DNA of 64,000 bases, from positions 3,760,643 to 3,824,642 of the forward strand of contig NZ_CP133261.1 of NCBI RefSeq assembly GCF_030931715.1. The letters are read 5' to 3'. The stretch's first letter is position 1. Every line of letters begins with the position of its first letter. A program made the position numbers and the translations under genes. The DNA comes from Tissierella sp. MB52-C2 (lineage in GTDB: Bacteria > Bacillota > Clostridia > Tissierellales > Tissierellaceae). Of the stretch, positions 41,676 to 49,852 are shown piece after piece. The notes under the pieces were generated by a model. It worked only from the letters and a program-made list of their open reading frames with translations. It was not told the DNA's origin and did no database searches.

Positions 41676-42794
41676 ATGAAAAATGAAAGCAGTGTATATA
41701 AGCCAAGAAGAAGTAGAAGAGCAGAGATAAGGGCAAGAAAAAAGAGAATATTTTTCATCAGGAGATTGACTATTTTAACAATTTTAATTGTTTTAATTGT
41801 TTCATGTGTAACCATTATTAAAAATATGATAAAGCCACCAAGCATTCCACAGCCAGGTGCAGATAATTTAACAAATTATGATGATATAGCTTTTATTACC
41901 CCAGAAGTAAATGATTATGATATGCTTATTGGAAACAATCTAGATATACCTGAAGGTCTTACAATGGAAGATAGGAAGGATCAATTTTATACTTTTTTAA
42001 TTTTAGGCTTAGATAAAGGTGTAAATACAGATACGATTATGGTTGCTTCCTATGACGGAATAAATAAAGAGGCAAATATTATAAGTGTTCCACGAGATAG
42101 TTTAGTAAATGTTAAGAGGAAGGTAAAGAAAATAAATGCTGCTTATCCAGCAGGAAATTTAAATGGTGGGGGAAAAGAAGGTGGCATCAATCAATTAAAG
42201 AGAGAACTGAAAACTATAATAGGCTTTGTACCTGATTTCTACATTGGTATAGACTTAGATGGTTTTGAAAGAATAGTAGATGCTGTGGGAGGAATAGATA
42301 TTAATGTATCAATGGATCTGAAATATGATGACCCTACACAAGATTTACATACTAATATAAAAAAGGGGCAGCAGGTTTTAAATGGCGAAAATGCTTTGAA
42401 ATTTGCACGTTATAGAAAAGGTAATAATGGCAAAAATACTATTAGTGATTATGAACGTATGGAAAATCAGCAGATTGTAATTAAAGCTATACTTACTAAG
42501 CTGTTGAAGCCAGCTAATATATTGAAGATTCCTGAATTTATAGATATATTTAATGAAAATATATATAGTGATATAAAAACTGAAAATATGTTGTGGTTTG
42601 CAGATCAACTTAATAGAATTAAGGGAACAGAAGCATTATCCACATATACAATGCCAACCACAGGTACTAGTGGAGTACCTATGTATTATGAATACTTAGA
42701 TAAAGATGGAATTCTTGAACTTGTTAATGACACCATCAATCCATATAAAAAGGATATAGAGAATATACACGTAGACATCATTGGAGGAAATTAA
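41676..42794 (+). CDS. LytR-CpsA-Psr (LCP) family cell-wall polymer ligase
   Basis: 372 residues. The ATG at 41676 is chosen because AGGAGG lies 9 bp upstream; the in-frame ATG at 41637 has none. A very basic N-terminus (RRSRRAEIRARKKRIFFIRR) and a membrane anchor precede the LCP domain with 'FLILGLDKGVNTDTIMVASY', 'NIISVPRDSLV', 'KINAAYPAG' and 'ENALKFARYRKGNNGKN' (conserved Asp/Arg residues binding polyprenyl phosphate). LCP proteins transfer teichoic acid or polysaccharide from lipid carriers to peptidoglycan. Probably co-transcribed with the preceding gene. Confidence 0.9.
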   Translation: MKNESSVYKPRRSRRAEIRARKKRIFFIRRLTILTILIVLIVSCVTIIKNMIKPPSIPQPGADNLTNYDDIAFITPEVNDYDMLIGNNLDIPEGLTMEDRKDQFYTFLILGLDKGVNTDTIMVASYDGINKEANIISVPRDSLVNVKRKVKKINAAYPAGNLNGGGKEGGINQLKRELKTIIGFVPDFYIGIDLDGFERIVDAVGGIDINVSMDLKYDDPTQDLHTNIKKGQQVLNGENALKFARYRKGNNGKNTISDYERMENQQIVIKAILTKLLKPANILKIPEFIDIFNENIYSDIKTENMLWFADQLNRIKGTEALSTYTMPTTGTSGVPMYYEYLDKDGILELVNDTINPYKKDIENIHVDIIGGN

Positions 42795-42812
42795 GAAAAT
42801 TTATCAATAAAT

Positions 42813-42850
42813 AAAAAGACCTATTTAAACTTAGTTTAAATAGGTTTTTT
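42813..42850. terminator. Terminator between LCP and MATE genes
   Basis: 12-bp stem ACCTATTTAAAC/GTTTAAATAGGT (42819-42830 with 42834-42845), A-tract before and eight-T tract after. Confidence 0.9.
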
Positions 42851-44239
42851 TTATGCTTCATCAGCAATTCCCTTTTCACGCCAAACACCTTTTTTATAGA
42901 AAATTAAAGTTACAATTGCTCCTAGAACCCAAGATAACAATAGAGATATGAAAGTTGACTCAGGTCTTCCTGTAGGATAAGCAGCACTTCTAGTGAAGTA
43001 AGCAATACCATAAGCTATAGGTACACGAATAAGAACTGTAGTAATTAATGAAATCCACATAGGCGTCATAGTATCCCCTGCACCACGCATAACTCCAGAT
43101 AATGATTGAGTTACGGCCATGGCAATATAACCTACTGCAAGAATTCTCATCATATGCATACTTAAATCAACTAATTCCTGTGTATCGGTGAATACACTCA
43201 TAAGAGGCCTACCAAAGATTAAAATTATAACAGTTATTACAGTAGATACTCCAACTGCAATCATAGTACCATCTCTAGTACCTTTCTCAACTCTATCTAT
43301 TCTCTTTGCTCCTATATTTTGTCCGGCATAGGTGGTCATAGCACTTCCGAAGGAGAAGTTTGGCATCATGGCAAATCCATCTACACGCATAACGATTACG
43401 TTACAAGCTATTACCATTTCTCCGAAGCTATTGGTTAAAGATTGTACAACTATCATTGCAAGGGAGAATATTGCCTGTGTTAAACCTGACGGTAATCCAA
43501 GTTTTATTAATCTATAAGAGAATTCCTTGTCTAACTTTAACATTTTCAGATTTAAATCAAAGTTATCCTTCATTTTCATTAATTTAATGATACAAAGTAA
43601 GGCTGATATCATCTGAGCAACTATAGTTGCCAGTGCAACTCCTGGAACTCCCATATTAAGTCCTGCAACAAACCAAATATCAAGACCTACATTTAAAACT
43701 GTAGAAACAAGTAAGAATACAAGAGCAGATATTGAATCTCCAAGACCACGAAGAACTCCAGCTAAAATATTATAATAAGCAAAACCTGCAATACCAACGA
43801 AATAGATAATAAGATAATCTACGCACCACTGCATTATTGTATCAGGAGTATTAAGAAAAGAGAGTAATGGACGTGTAACAATAGGACCAAGAATCATAAT
43901 TATTATAGATGCTATGCCAGTAAGGCTAACACATACACCAATTGTCTTGGAAAGCTTTTCTCTGTCTTTAGCTCCAAAATACTGGGATACCATTATACCT
44001 GCACCTACGGAAATTCCTACGAAAAGTACAAGCAAAAGATTTAGTATAGGAGAAGCACTACCAACTGCGGCAAGAGCATTATCACCTATGTATTTACCAA
44101 CGATAATAGAGTCGGCAGTATTGTAAAATTGCTGAGCTATATTACCAATTAGCATGGGAATAGCAAATTGAGTAATTCTTTTCCAAGGTGTGCCTTCAGT
44201 TAAATCTTTGGGGGCAAATAGTTCTTTAAGTTTCGCCAT
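42851..44239 (-). CDS. MATE-family efflux transporter
   Basis: 462 residues with twelve predicted membrane segments in two homologous halves, ATG 44239 behind AGGAGG. 'NTADSIIVGKYIGDNALAAV' and 'FGSAMTTYAGQNIGAKRIDR' mark the two MATE halves. It exports drugs or metabolites using Na+ or H+ gradients. Transcribed alone against the LCP operon; substrate unknown. Confidence 0.92.
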   Translation of the reverse strand: MAKLKELFAPKDLTEGTPWKRITQFAIPMLIGNIAQQFYNTADSIIVGKYIGDNALAAVGSASPILNLLLVLFVGISVGAGIMVSQYFGAKDREKLSKTIGVCVSLTGIASIIIMILGPIVTRPLLSFLNTPDTIMQWCVDYLIIYFVGIAGFAYYNILAGVLRGLGDSISALVFLLVSTVLNVGLDIWFVAGLNMGVPGVALATIVAQMISALLCIIKLMKMKDNFDLNLKMLKLDKEFSYRLIKLGLPSGLTQAIFSLAMIVVQSLTNSFGEMVIACNVIVMRVDGFAMMPNFSFGSAMTTYAGQNIGAKRIDRVEKGTRDGTMIAVGVSTVITVIILIFGRPLMSVFTDTQELVDLSMHMMRILAVGYIAMAVTQSLSGVMRGAGDTMTPMWISLITTVLIRVPIAYGIAYFTRSAAYPTGRPESTFISLLLSWVLGAIVTLIFYKKGVWREKGIADEA

Positions 44240-44506
44240 ATTCCTACCTCCTTAAACAATTTGTTTTATTACATAAAGACTAGTTTATAATAATTAAAAT
44301 ACTTTGTCAATGAACTTATAATCTTACTATGAAGAAAACCTGCATTCAATAAGAATAAAATAATATAAGCAGTTTTATTTTTCTAAAATAGAATTACCTT
44401 AATTATAGAATAATCACTAGGATTATGATAAAATATACTCTATATTCATATAATTAAAAGAAAGTCGGCTCAAGAGTTTGACAATATATGTAAAGGGGAT
44501 GTAGAA

Positions 44507-45355
44507 ATGGGTACCATATCTTTAGTATTAAAATCTATAATACTAGGTATTGTAGAAGGATTGACAGAATTTTTACCAGTATCTTCAACAGGACATTTAG
44601 TTATTTTTCAAAACTTAATGGAATTTAGCGGAACAAATCCACAGTACGTGGAAATGTATACATATGTAATACAACTAGGTGCAATATTGGCAGTAGTTAT
44701 TCTTTATTGGAATAAGATAAAAGATACTCTTTTAAATTTCTTTCCACAAAAAGTAGGATATGAAAAATCAGGTTTTAGATTTTGGTTTATGATATTTATA
44801 GCTTGTATTCCAGGAGGAGTTTTTGGAATATTACTAGACGATTTAGCAGACAAATATTTGTTTAATCCAGTATCCATAGCGATTACATTATTTATAGGTG
44901 GTATATTGATGATTTATGCTGAAAATAAGTTTAGAAATAAAAGAATTAAGACTAAGGAATTAAATGTAACAGTAAAACAAGCTATTACAGTTGGATTATT
45001 TCAATGTCTTGCCATTATTCCAGGAATGTCTCGTTCTGCATCAACTATTATAGGTGGCTGGGTATCAGGGCTTTCAACAGTTGCAGCTGCAGAGTTTTCA
45101 TTTTTCTTAGCAATTCCAGTTATGGTGGGAATGAGTGCTTTAAAGCTTTATAAAATTGGAGGAATACTAGTACTTAGCACAGCAGAGATAATTTCCTTGG
45201 CAGTAGGATTTATTGTATCATTTATAGTGGCTTTAGTAGTTATAAATAAATTTATTTCATATTTGAAAAAGAAGCCTATGAAAATATTTGCCATATATAG
45301 AATGATATTTGCAGTTATAGTCTTAATAGCAGGGTCTAAAGGAATATTTTATTAA
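44507..45355 (+). CDS. uppP: Undecaprenyl-diphosphatase UppP
   Basis: 282 residues, ATG after AAAGGGG. The N-terminal 'ILGIVEGLTEFLPVSSTGHL' with the catalytic Glu/His region and 'CLAIIPGMSRSASTIIGGWV' are the two BacA/UppP signatures. It dephosphorylates undecaprenyl pyrophosphate on the membrane, recycling the carrier for peptidoglycan, and confers bacitracin resistance. This is noteworthy given the BcrABC-like system 8 kb away. Confidence 0.95.
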   Translation: MGTISLVLKSIILGIVEGLTEFLPVSSTGHLVIFQNLMEFSGTNPQYVEMYTYVIQLGAILAVVILYWNKIKDTLLNFFPQKVGYEKSGFRFWFMIFIACIPGGVFGILLDDLADKYLFNPVSIAITLFIGGILMIYAENKFRNKRIKTKELNVTVKQAITVGLFQCLAIIPGMSRSASTIIGGWVSGLSTVAAAEFSFFLAIPVMVGMSALKLYKIGGILVLSTAEIISLAVGFIVSFIVALVVINKFISYLKKKPMKIFAIYRMIFAVIVLIAGSKGIFY

Positions 45356-45357
45356 AT

Positions 45358-45403
45358 AAAAAGAACAAGGGTTCAAACATATGTTTGAACCCTTGTTCTT
45401 TTT
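45358..45403. terminator. Terminator of uppP
   Basis: 46-bp perfect palindrome (23-bp arms, centre CATATG) bounded by AAAAA and TTTTT. Confidence 0.95.
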
Positions 45404-45443
45404 ATGGTATAATTTCCCTAAGAATATTTAGTGATGGGGTGTT

Positions 45444-46733
45444 ATGATGGAGGTATTGGAGAAGCTGAAGATATTATCAGATGCAGCTAAATATGATGTA
45501 TCCTGCTCATCAAGTGGAAGCAATAGAAAAAATAAAAATGGAGGATTAGGGGAGGCACATAATAGTGGAATATGTCATAGCTGGTCTGATGATGGAAGAT
45601 GTATTTCACTGTTAAAGATTTTAATGACTAATTATTGTATGTATGATTGTGTATATTGTATTAATAGATCTTCCAATGATTTGCCTAGGGCTGCATTTAC
45701 TCCAGATGAAATAGTTGATCTAACCATAAATTTCTATAAGAGAAATTATATAGAAGGACTATTTCTAAGCTCTGCTGTATTTAAGTCTCCTGATTATACT
45801 ATGGAGATGATTTTTGAAGTAGTAAGAAAACTTAGGGAAGAAGAAAAGTTTAATGGATATATTCATACCAAGGCAATACCTGGTGCAGATAAAAGAATTG
45901 TTGAAAAAGTAGGGAAATATGTGGATAGAATGAGTGTAAATATAGAATTACCCACAGAAGAAGGTCTAAAACTTTTAGCACCTAGTAAGAATAAGGAAAG
46001 TATTTTAAAACCTATGGGGTTAATTAAAGCTGGAATTACTCAATCAACTGAAGAAATGAAGAAATTTAGATATAGCCCAAAGTTTGTACCTGCAGGACAA
46101 ACTACACAGCTAATAGTAGGGGCTACAGCAGATAGTGATTTAAAGGTTCTTAGATTATCAGAGGGATTATATAATTCCTATGGGCTTAAAAGAGTATATT
46201 ATTCAGCTTTTATTCCTGTATCTACTAATCCTAAGCTACCAGTAATTAAATCGCCGCCTCTCATAAGGGAAAATAGACTTTATCAAGCGGATTGGTTACT
46301 TAGGTTCTATGGATTTGAATCAAGAGAACTATTAGATGAGAATAAACCTGATTTCGATTTGACCTTAGACCCTAAATGTGATTGGGCACTTAGAAATATT
46401 AATTTATTTCCAGTTGAGATTAATAAGGCAGATTATAATATGCTTTTGAGAGTTCCGGGTATTGGAGTAAAATCTGCAATGAAAATAATCCAAGCAAGGA
46501 GATTTTCATCTATAGATTTTTATGATTTAAAGAAGCTGGGAATAGTCCTTAAAAGAGCTCAATACTTTATTACCTGTAAAGGAAAACATTATGGGGTGAA
46601 ATCCATGGATGATGAAATAATCAGAAACCATTTAGTTGAAAAACCTTCAACTTTAGGTAACTATCAGCAGTTATCCTTATTTGATCAAGTATCTATTGAA
46701 GATAAATGTATTGAAATAGGGGGGCAATTTTAA
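45444..46733 (+). CDS. Radical SAM protein, putative DNA modification/repair
   Basis: 429 residues. An N-terminal Cys-rich lead ('DVSCSSSGSNRKNKNGGLGE') precedes the radical-SAM cluster motif 'CMYDCVYC' (CxxxCxxC). The C-terminus has a helix-hairpin-helix ('LLRVPGIGVKSAMKIIQARR') that implies DNA binding. This is the family annotated as putative DNA modification/repair radical SAM (linked to UDG), which occurs with the DUF4130 protein encoded next, here overlapping by one base. The reaction is unknown; a uracil-DNA glycosylase gene lies 4 kb downstream. Confidence 0.88.
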   Translation: MMEVLEKLKILSDAAKYDVSCSSSGSNRKNKNGGLGEAHNSGICHSWSDDGRCISLLKILMTNYCMYDCVYCINRSSNDLPRAAFTPDEIVDLTINFYKRNYIEGLFLSSAVFKSPDYTMEMIFEVVRKLREEEKFNGYIHTKAIPGADKRIVEKVGKYVDRMSVNIELPTEEGLKLLAPSKNKESILKPMGLIKAGITQSTEEMKKFRYSPKFVPAGQTTQLIVGATADSDLKVLRLSEGLYNSYGLKRVYYSAFIPVSTNPKLPVIKSPPLIRENRLYQADWLLRFYGFESRELLDENKPDFDLTLDPKCDWALRNINLFPVEINKADYNMLLRVPGIGVKSAMKIIQARRFSSIDFYDLKKLGIVLKRAQYFITCKGKHYGVKSMDDEIIRNHLVEKPSTLGNYQQLSLFDQVSIEDKCIEIGGQF

Positions 46734-47470
46734 TGATTCATTATATTTATGACGGCAGCTTTGATGGATTATTTACAGCAGTTTATGAGGCTTATTATAG
46801 AGCAGATAATGTTGAGGATATAGTACCTGAAGACAGTATGGAAGAGAATTTCTTAGTACAAAATATATTTATTCCAACAGAAGGGGAAAAGGCTAGTAAA
46901 GTATACAAATCTATAGAAAATAAGATTTCTAGGGAAGCTTTAAGGAGAATCTTCTATGTTTATTTATCTGAATTACCTAGACATGGTATAATAATACTTA
47001 AATATATACAATTAGGATTCAAGCTTGGGGCACAAGTAGATCTAAATCTATCTAATGATATTGTTCTTATGGTGAATAATATATATGCTAAAGTATCTAG
47101 GGAACAGCACAGAATGTTAGGGCTTCTTAGGTTTCAGGAATTGGAAAATGGGATATTCTATGGTGTCATAGAACCAGATTACAATATTACAGGACTTATT
47201 GCTCCACATTTTGCATCTAGGATAAGGAATGAAAATTGGATAATCCATGATGTAAAGAGAGGTATAGGAGTATTTTACAATAAAAAAGAATGGGTTATTA
47301 GAAATATAAAATCTACAGACTCTTTAATAATCAAAGAGGAAGAAGAGGAATACCAAGAATTATGGAAGGAGTATTTTAAGTCAATTGCCATAAAAAATAA
47401 AATTAATCCAAAACTACAGAAAAGAAATATGCCTATGAAATACTGGAAGTATTTAGTGGAAAAGTTTTAG
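46733..47470 (+). CDS. DUF4130 protein, partner of the radical SAM protein
   Basis: 245 residues, start overlapping the stop of the radical SAM gene (TAATG). It begins 'IHYIYDGSFDGLFTAVYEAY' and ends 'PKLQRNMPMKYWKYLVEKF' in spirit (KLQKRNMPMKYWKYLVEKF), both typical of the 'probable DNA metabolism protein' family. In many bacteria the domain is fused to, or adjacent to, a UDG-family glycosylase, so it is thought to act in DNA base processing. No catalytic residue is assigned. Confidence 0.85.
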   Translation: MIHYIYDGSFDGLFTAVYEAYYRADNVEDIVPEDSMEENFLVQNIFIPTEGEKASKVYKSIENKISREALRRIFYVYLSELPRHGIIILKYIQLGFKLGAQVDLNLSNDIVLMVNNIYAKVSREQHRMLGLLRFQELENGIFYGVIEPDYNITGLIAPHFASRIRNENWIIHDVKRGIGVFYNKKEWVIRNIKSTDSLIIKEEEEEYQELWKEYFKSIAIKNKINPKLQKRNMPMKYWKYLVEKF

Positions 47471-47640
47471 AAAGCTATTTATATTAATTGGAAATCTTCC
47501 ATTAATCTATATTGGTACTATGAAAGCTGGAGGACCATGTTATATATGCACTTAGATATGGTGAAGAATATGGCAGAAGTTATGTATGATGGGATACTTA
47601 AACAATTTTCTTATAAGTTTTGTAAATAAAAATTGCTAGG
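47471..47640 (+). pseudogene. Frameshifted gene remnant
   Basis: Protein-like text in two frames: 'GNLPLIYIGTMKAGGPCY' (about 47490-47543) and, one frame over, 'VIYALRYGEEYGRSYV' then a stop, 'WDT' and another stop. This looks like the C-terminal end of a decayed gene; the family is not recognised with confidence. The rest of the gap up to 47859 is AT-rich promoter-like DNA with a TATAAT at about 47704. Confidence 0.35.
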
Positions 47641-47655
47641 ATAATCTAGCAATTT
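47630..47655. terminator. Hairpin, upstream copy of a duplicated element
   Basis: 10-bp stem AAATTGCTAG/CTAGCAATTT (47630-47639 with 47646-47655). Nearly identical to the hairpin at 48562-48587, with the same loop start (GATAA). Confidence 0.6.
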
Positions 47656-47859
47656 CAGGTTGTCGACATTCATATGCCCACAGCCTTTCTGTATGAATCG
47701 TGTTATAATGTAGATAGCATTTGTCGGATAATATGCAAACTGGTTAAACTAATATCATATTTAAACTGTAGAAAAAAATGTTTGGTATGATATGCTAATT
47801 TTACGATGTAACGAACAAATTTTATATTATCTTGTGATGGATATTAAAGGGGAGGGTCT

Positions 47860-48408
47860 ATGCAAATGAAAACTATGCTGAAAATTATGCGAATGCGTAA
47901 AAACGAAATTCCTGATGATATATTGCCTTTGTTTGAGCACATTGTTCAAACATATAAGGAAGGCGAATGCGATGAAAAATTTATAAAAGCGATGGAACAA
48001 CAGCTCACCAAGGAGCAACGCTTCCGACTATACGAGCAAAATGGAAGTTGTAGAGGTACTGGGTACGATAAAGAACGCAAAGCCTTCGCACTTGAACACG
48101 CTGACAAGACCCTTGCCGAAAGGCTGGAACTATTTACAAATACCTTTGGTAGAACAGCTGTTTTGAATGATGATAATACAATCACAGTCACTTTTGCCTG
48201 TAACCATGGATACTACAAGCATGCGCCAAAAGGAATGTTTCGATTTCCTGCATCAATTGAAACATATTTTGAGAGATGCGCAGGTGGGCGTTTGTATGAA
48301 TACCAAAAAGCATTGGGAATAAAACTGAAGATTAAGTCAGTTGATGTGTCTCCCCTTAACGAAAATATTGTAAACCCCGTTGTATTTACGTTTGAGATAG
48401 TGGATTAA
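47860..48408 (+). CDS. Uncharacterised protein, probable acquired gene
   Basis: 182 residues, ATG after GGGGAGGG (a second ATG at 47866 is also possible). No membrane segment. Conserved-looking cysteine motifs 'NGSCRGTGYDKERKAFALEH', 'VTVTFACNHGYYKH'-like (ITVTFACNHGYYKHAP) and 'FERCAGGRLYEYQKALG' suggest a metal- or ligand-binding cytosolic protein. I believe this matches a small DUF family common in Firmicutes (possibly DUF6144, unverified). The gene is visibly richer in G+C and uses codons such as CGC, GCG and CTG rarely seen in its neighbours, consistent with horizontal transfer. Confidence 0.65.
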   Translation: MQMKTMLKIMRMRKNEIPDDILPLFEHIVQTYKEGECDEKFIKAMEQQLTKEQRFRLYEQNGSCRGTGYDKERKAFALEHADKTLAERLELFTNTFGRTAVLNDDNTITVTFACNHGYYKHAPKGMFRFPASIETYFERCAGGRLYEYQKALGIKLKIKSVDVSPLNENIVNPVVFTFEIVD

Positions 48409-48510
48409 TAACACACTTACCGAATAAGCATAATACCGTTTAGAGCCACTAAAGGCTTTGCTTCTTGGTTATGTAGTTTTTCTACGTTTGCGTGTTATAC
48501 CATAAATATT

Positions 48511-48547
48511 CAGCACATACATAAGAAAAAGGTATGTGCTGTTTTTA
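48511..48547 (+). terminator. Terminator of the acquired gene
   Basis: 10-bp stem CAGCACATAC/GTATGTGCTG (48511-48520 with 48532-48541) followed by TTTTT. Confidence 0.85.
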
Positions 48548-48561
48548 TTGGAAACCGCCTG

Positions 48562-48587
48562 AAATTGCTAGGATAACCTAGCAATTT
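48562..48587. terminator. Hairpin, downstream copy of a duplicated element
   Basis: 11-bp stem AAATTGCTAGG/CCTAGCAATTT (48562-48572 with 48577-48587), overlapping the stop codon of the M50-like gene; its minus strand AAATTT... end and plus-strand ATTTTTT tail make it a usable terminator. Confidence 0.65.
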
Positions 48588-49702
48588 ATTTTTTCCTTAA
48601 TCCAATCTGCCAACATTAATTCCATATCAGCCTCTCCTTTTATTGGGTATTTATCAGCTAATTTGTATATTTTCTTATAATATTCCATTGCCTTATGTTT
48701 ATCTTCATTGTAGAAAGCCTCATATGCCATAAGAATTCTTGTTTTGTTAATCATAAATTTTGCTATCTTTATATATTTTCTAAGATTTTTATTATATAAA
48801 TTATCAATAAAATCTTTATCACAATCTCCCACAAGTTCTAAAAAGATTCTTTCACAATTTATTTCATTTCTATATACAGGAATGATTTTATCAAGATATG
48901 GTAAAAGAGTATCTAAAGATTTCTTTCCATTTTCAAAATCCATATTGTCTAAATACCAGTTAAACTCCATTAGTCTAAGAGCTGTATTTAAAGGATTGGA
49001 AAGATCAGAGCCATCCTTTACTTCAAAAGTATCTAAAGGCATATCCTTAATCCTTATACCTTGACTTTGCAGTCCATTTACCCTTAATTGAACATAAAAA
49101 CCTTGTCTAGTATCTTTATCCTTCAACATAGATAATATATTATAAGCATCATTTGCAATTCCTCCAATTTTCATTGGAATACCATTAGTTAAGACACCAA
49201 ATATACCACTTATACTAAAAATGAACCATATAAAATTAAATGGGAAACTTACATTTCTTGCTACTAGTATCCCAAGTATAGATGCTACTAGATTCATTAT
49301 AACTCCACCAAGATTATAAAGGATAAAAGGAAATGTTTCATCCTTTAATTCTGGTGGCATCATAAGGCATTGACCTCCCGTACCTGGTATATTGAATTTC
49401 TTACGTTTAAGCTTTCCATTATCATTTATTAAAGTAAAAGAACCAACTCTAAAGGATACAAAGGAATAGCCTGATATAAGACCAAATATAAGATGACCCC
49501 CTTCATGTATAATTATCTGTATTAAATATCCTACAACAAACAATAAAAAGAAGGAAGGTAATGTAAGTAAGTTAGTTTTTTCCATATATGTATTTATGGC
49601 ATCATCAAAATAGACATCTGAAATAAATCCTAGAAAAAATCCAATACACAGACAAACTATAAGAAATATTATGGCTTTAAAAAATTTCTTTTTCTTTTTC
49701 AA
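48578..49702 (-). CDS. M50-like membrane zinc metallopeptidase
   Basis: About 374 residues. I prefer the TTG at 49702 with AGGGGTGAT just upstream to the ATG at 49741, which lacks a clear site. Two N-terminal membrane segments carry 'IIHEGGHLIFGLISGYSFVS', an HExxH motif of site-2-protease/SpoIVFB type, and further segments follow. The C-terminal about 170 residues are soluble, helical and TPR-like ('YKKIYKLADKYPIKGEADME'). It may cleave a membrane-bound regulator. The partner Asp (NxxPxxxLDG) is not evident; 'FGVLTNGIPMKIGGIANDAY' may be its equivalent. Confidence 0.7.
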   Translation of the reverse strand: MKKKKKFFKAIIFLIVCLCIGFFLGFISDVYFDDAINTYMEKTNLLTLPSFFLLFVVGYLIQIIIHEGGHLIFGLISGYSFVSFRVGSFTLINDNGKLKRKKFNIPGTGGQCLMMPPELKDETFPFILYNLGGVIMNLVASILGILVARNVSFPFNFIWFIFSISGIFGVLTNGIPMKIGGIANDAYNILSMLKDKDTRQGFYVQLRVNGLQSQGIRIKDMPLDTFEVKDGSDLSNPLNTALRLMEFNWYLDNMDFENGKKSLDTLLPYLDKIIPVYRNEINCERIFLELVGDCDKDFIDNLYNKNLRKYIKIAKFMINKTRILMAYEAFYNEDKHKAMEYYKKIYKLADKYPIKGEADMELMLADWIKEKINC

Positions 49703-49801
49703 TCTATCACCCCTAATCAATACTATTCTATAAATTCCCATTCATTATATACTAAAATTAAATAAATTGCACTTCTCTTTTTACCTAAAAAAATATATAC
49801 T

Positions 49802-49836
49802 AAGTATTAAGCTAGTTTTATAGTAGCTTAATACTT
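49802..49836. promoter_or_regulatory. Palindrome just upstream of the flavin oxidoreductase gene
   Basis: 13-bp arms AAGTATTAAGCTA/TAGCTTAATACTT (49802-49814 with 49824-49836), 9-nt spacer, ending 17 bp before the start codon in a divergent promoter region. Operator or attenuator; too close to the ribosome-binding site for an ordinary upstream terminator. Confidence 0.5.
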
Positions 49837-49852
49837 TTATATGGAGGAGAAT

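Noticed and set aside
44285-44299. TTATAATAATTAAAA upstream of the MATE gene, one mismatch from the PerR consensus
   Set aside because: Entirely A/T in AT-rich promoter DNA, so chance occurrence is likely, and a MATE pump has no evident peroxide link.
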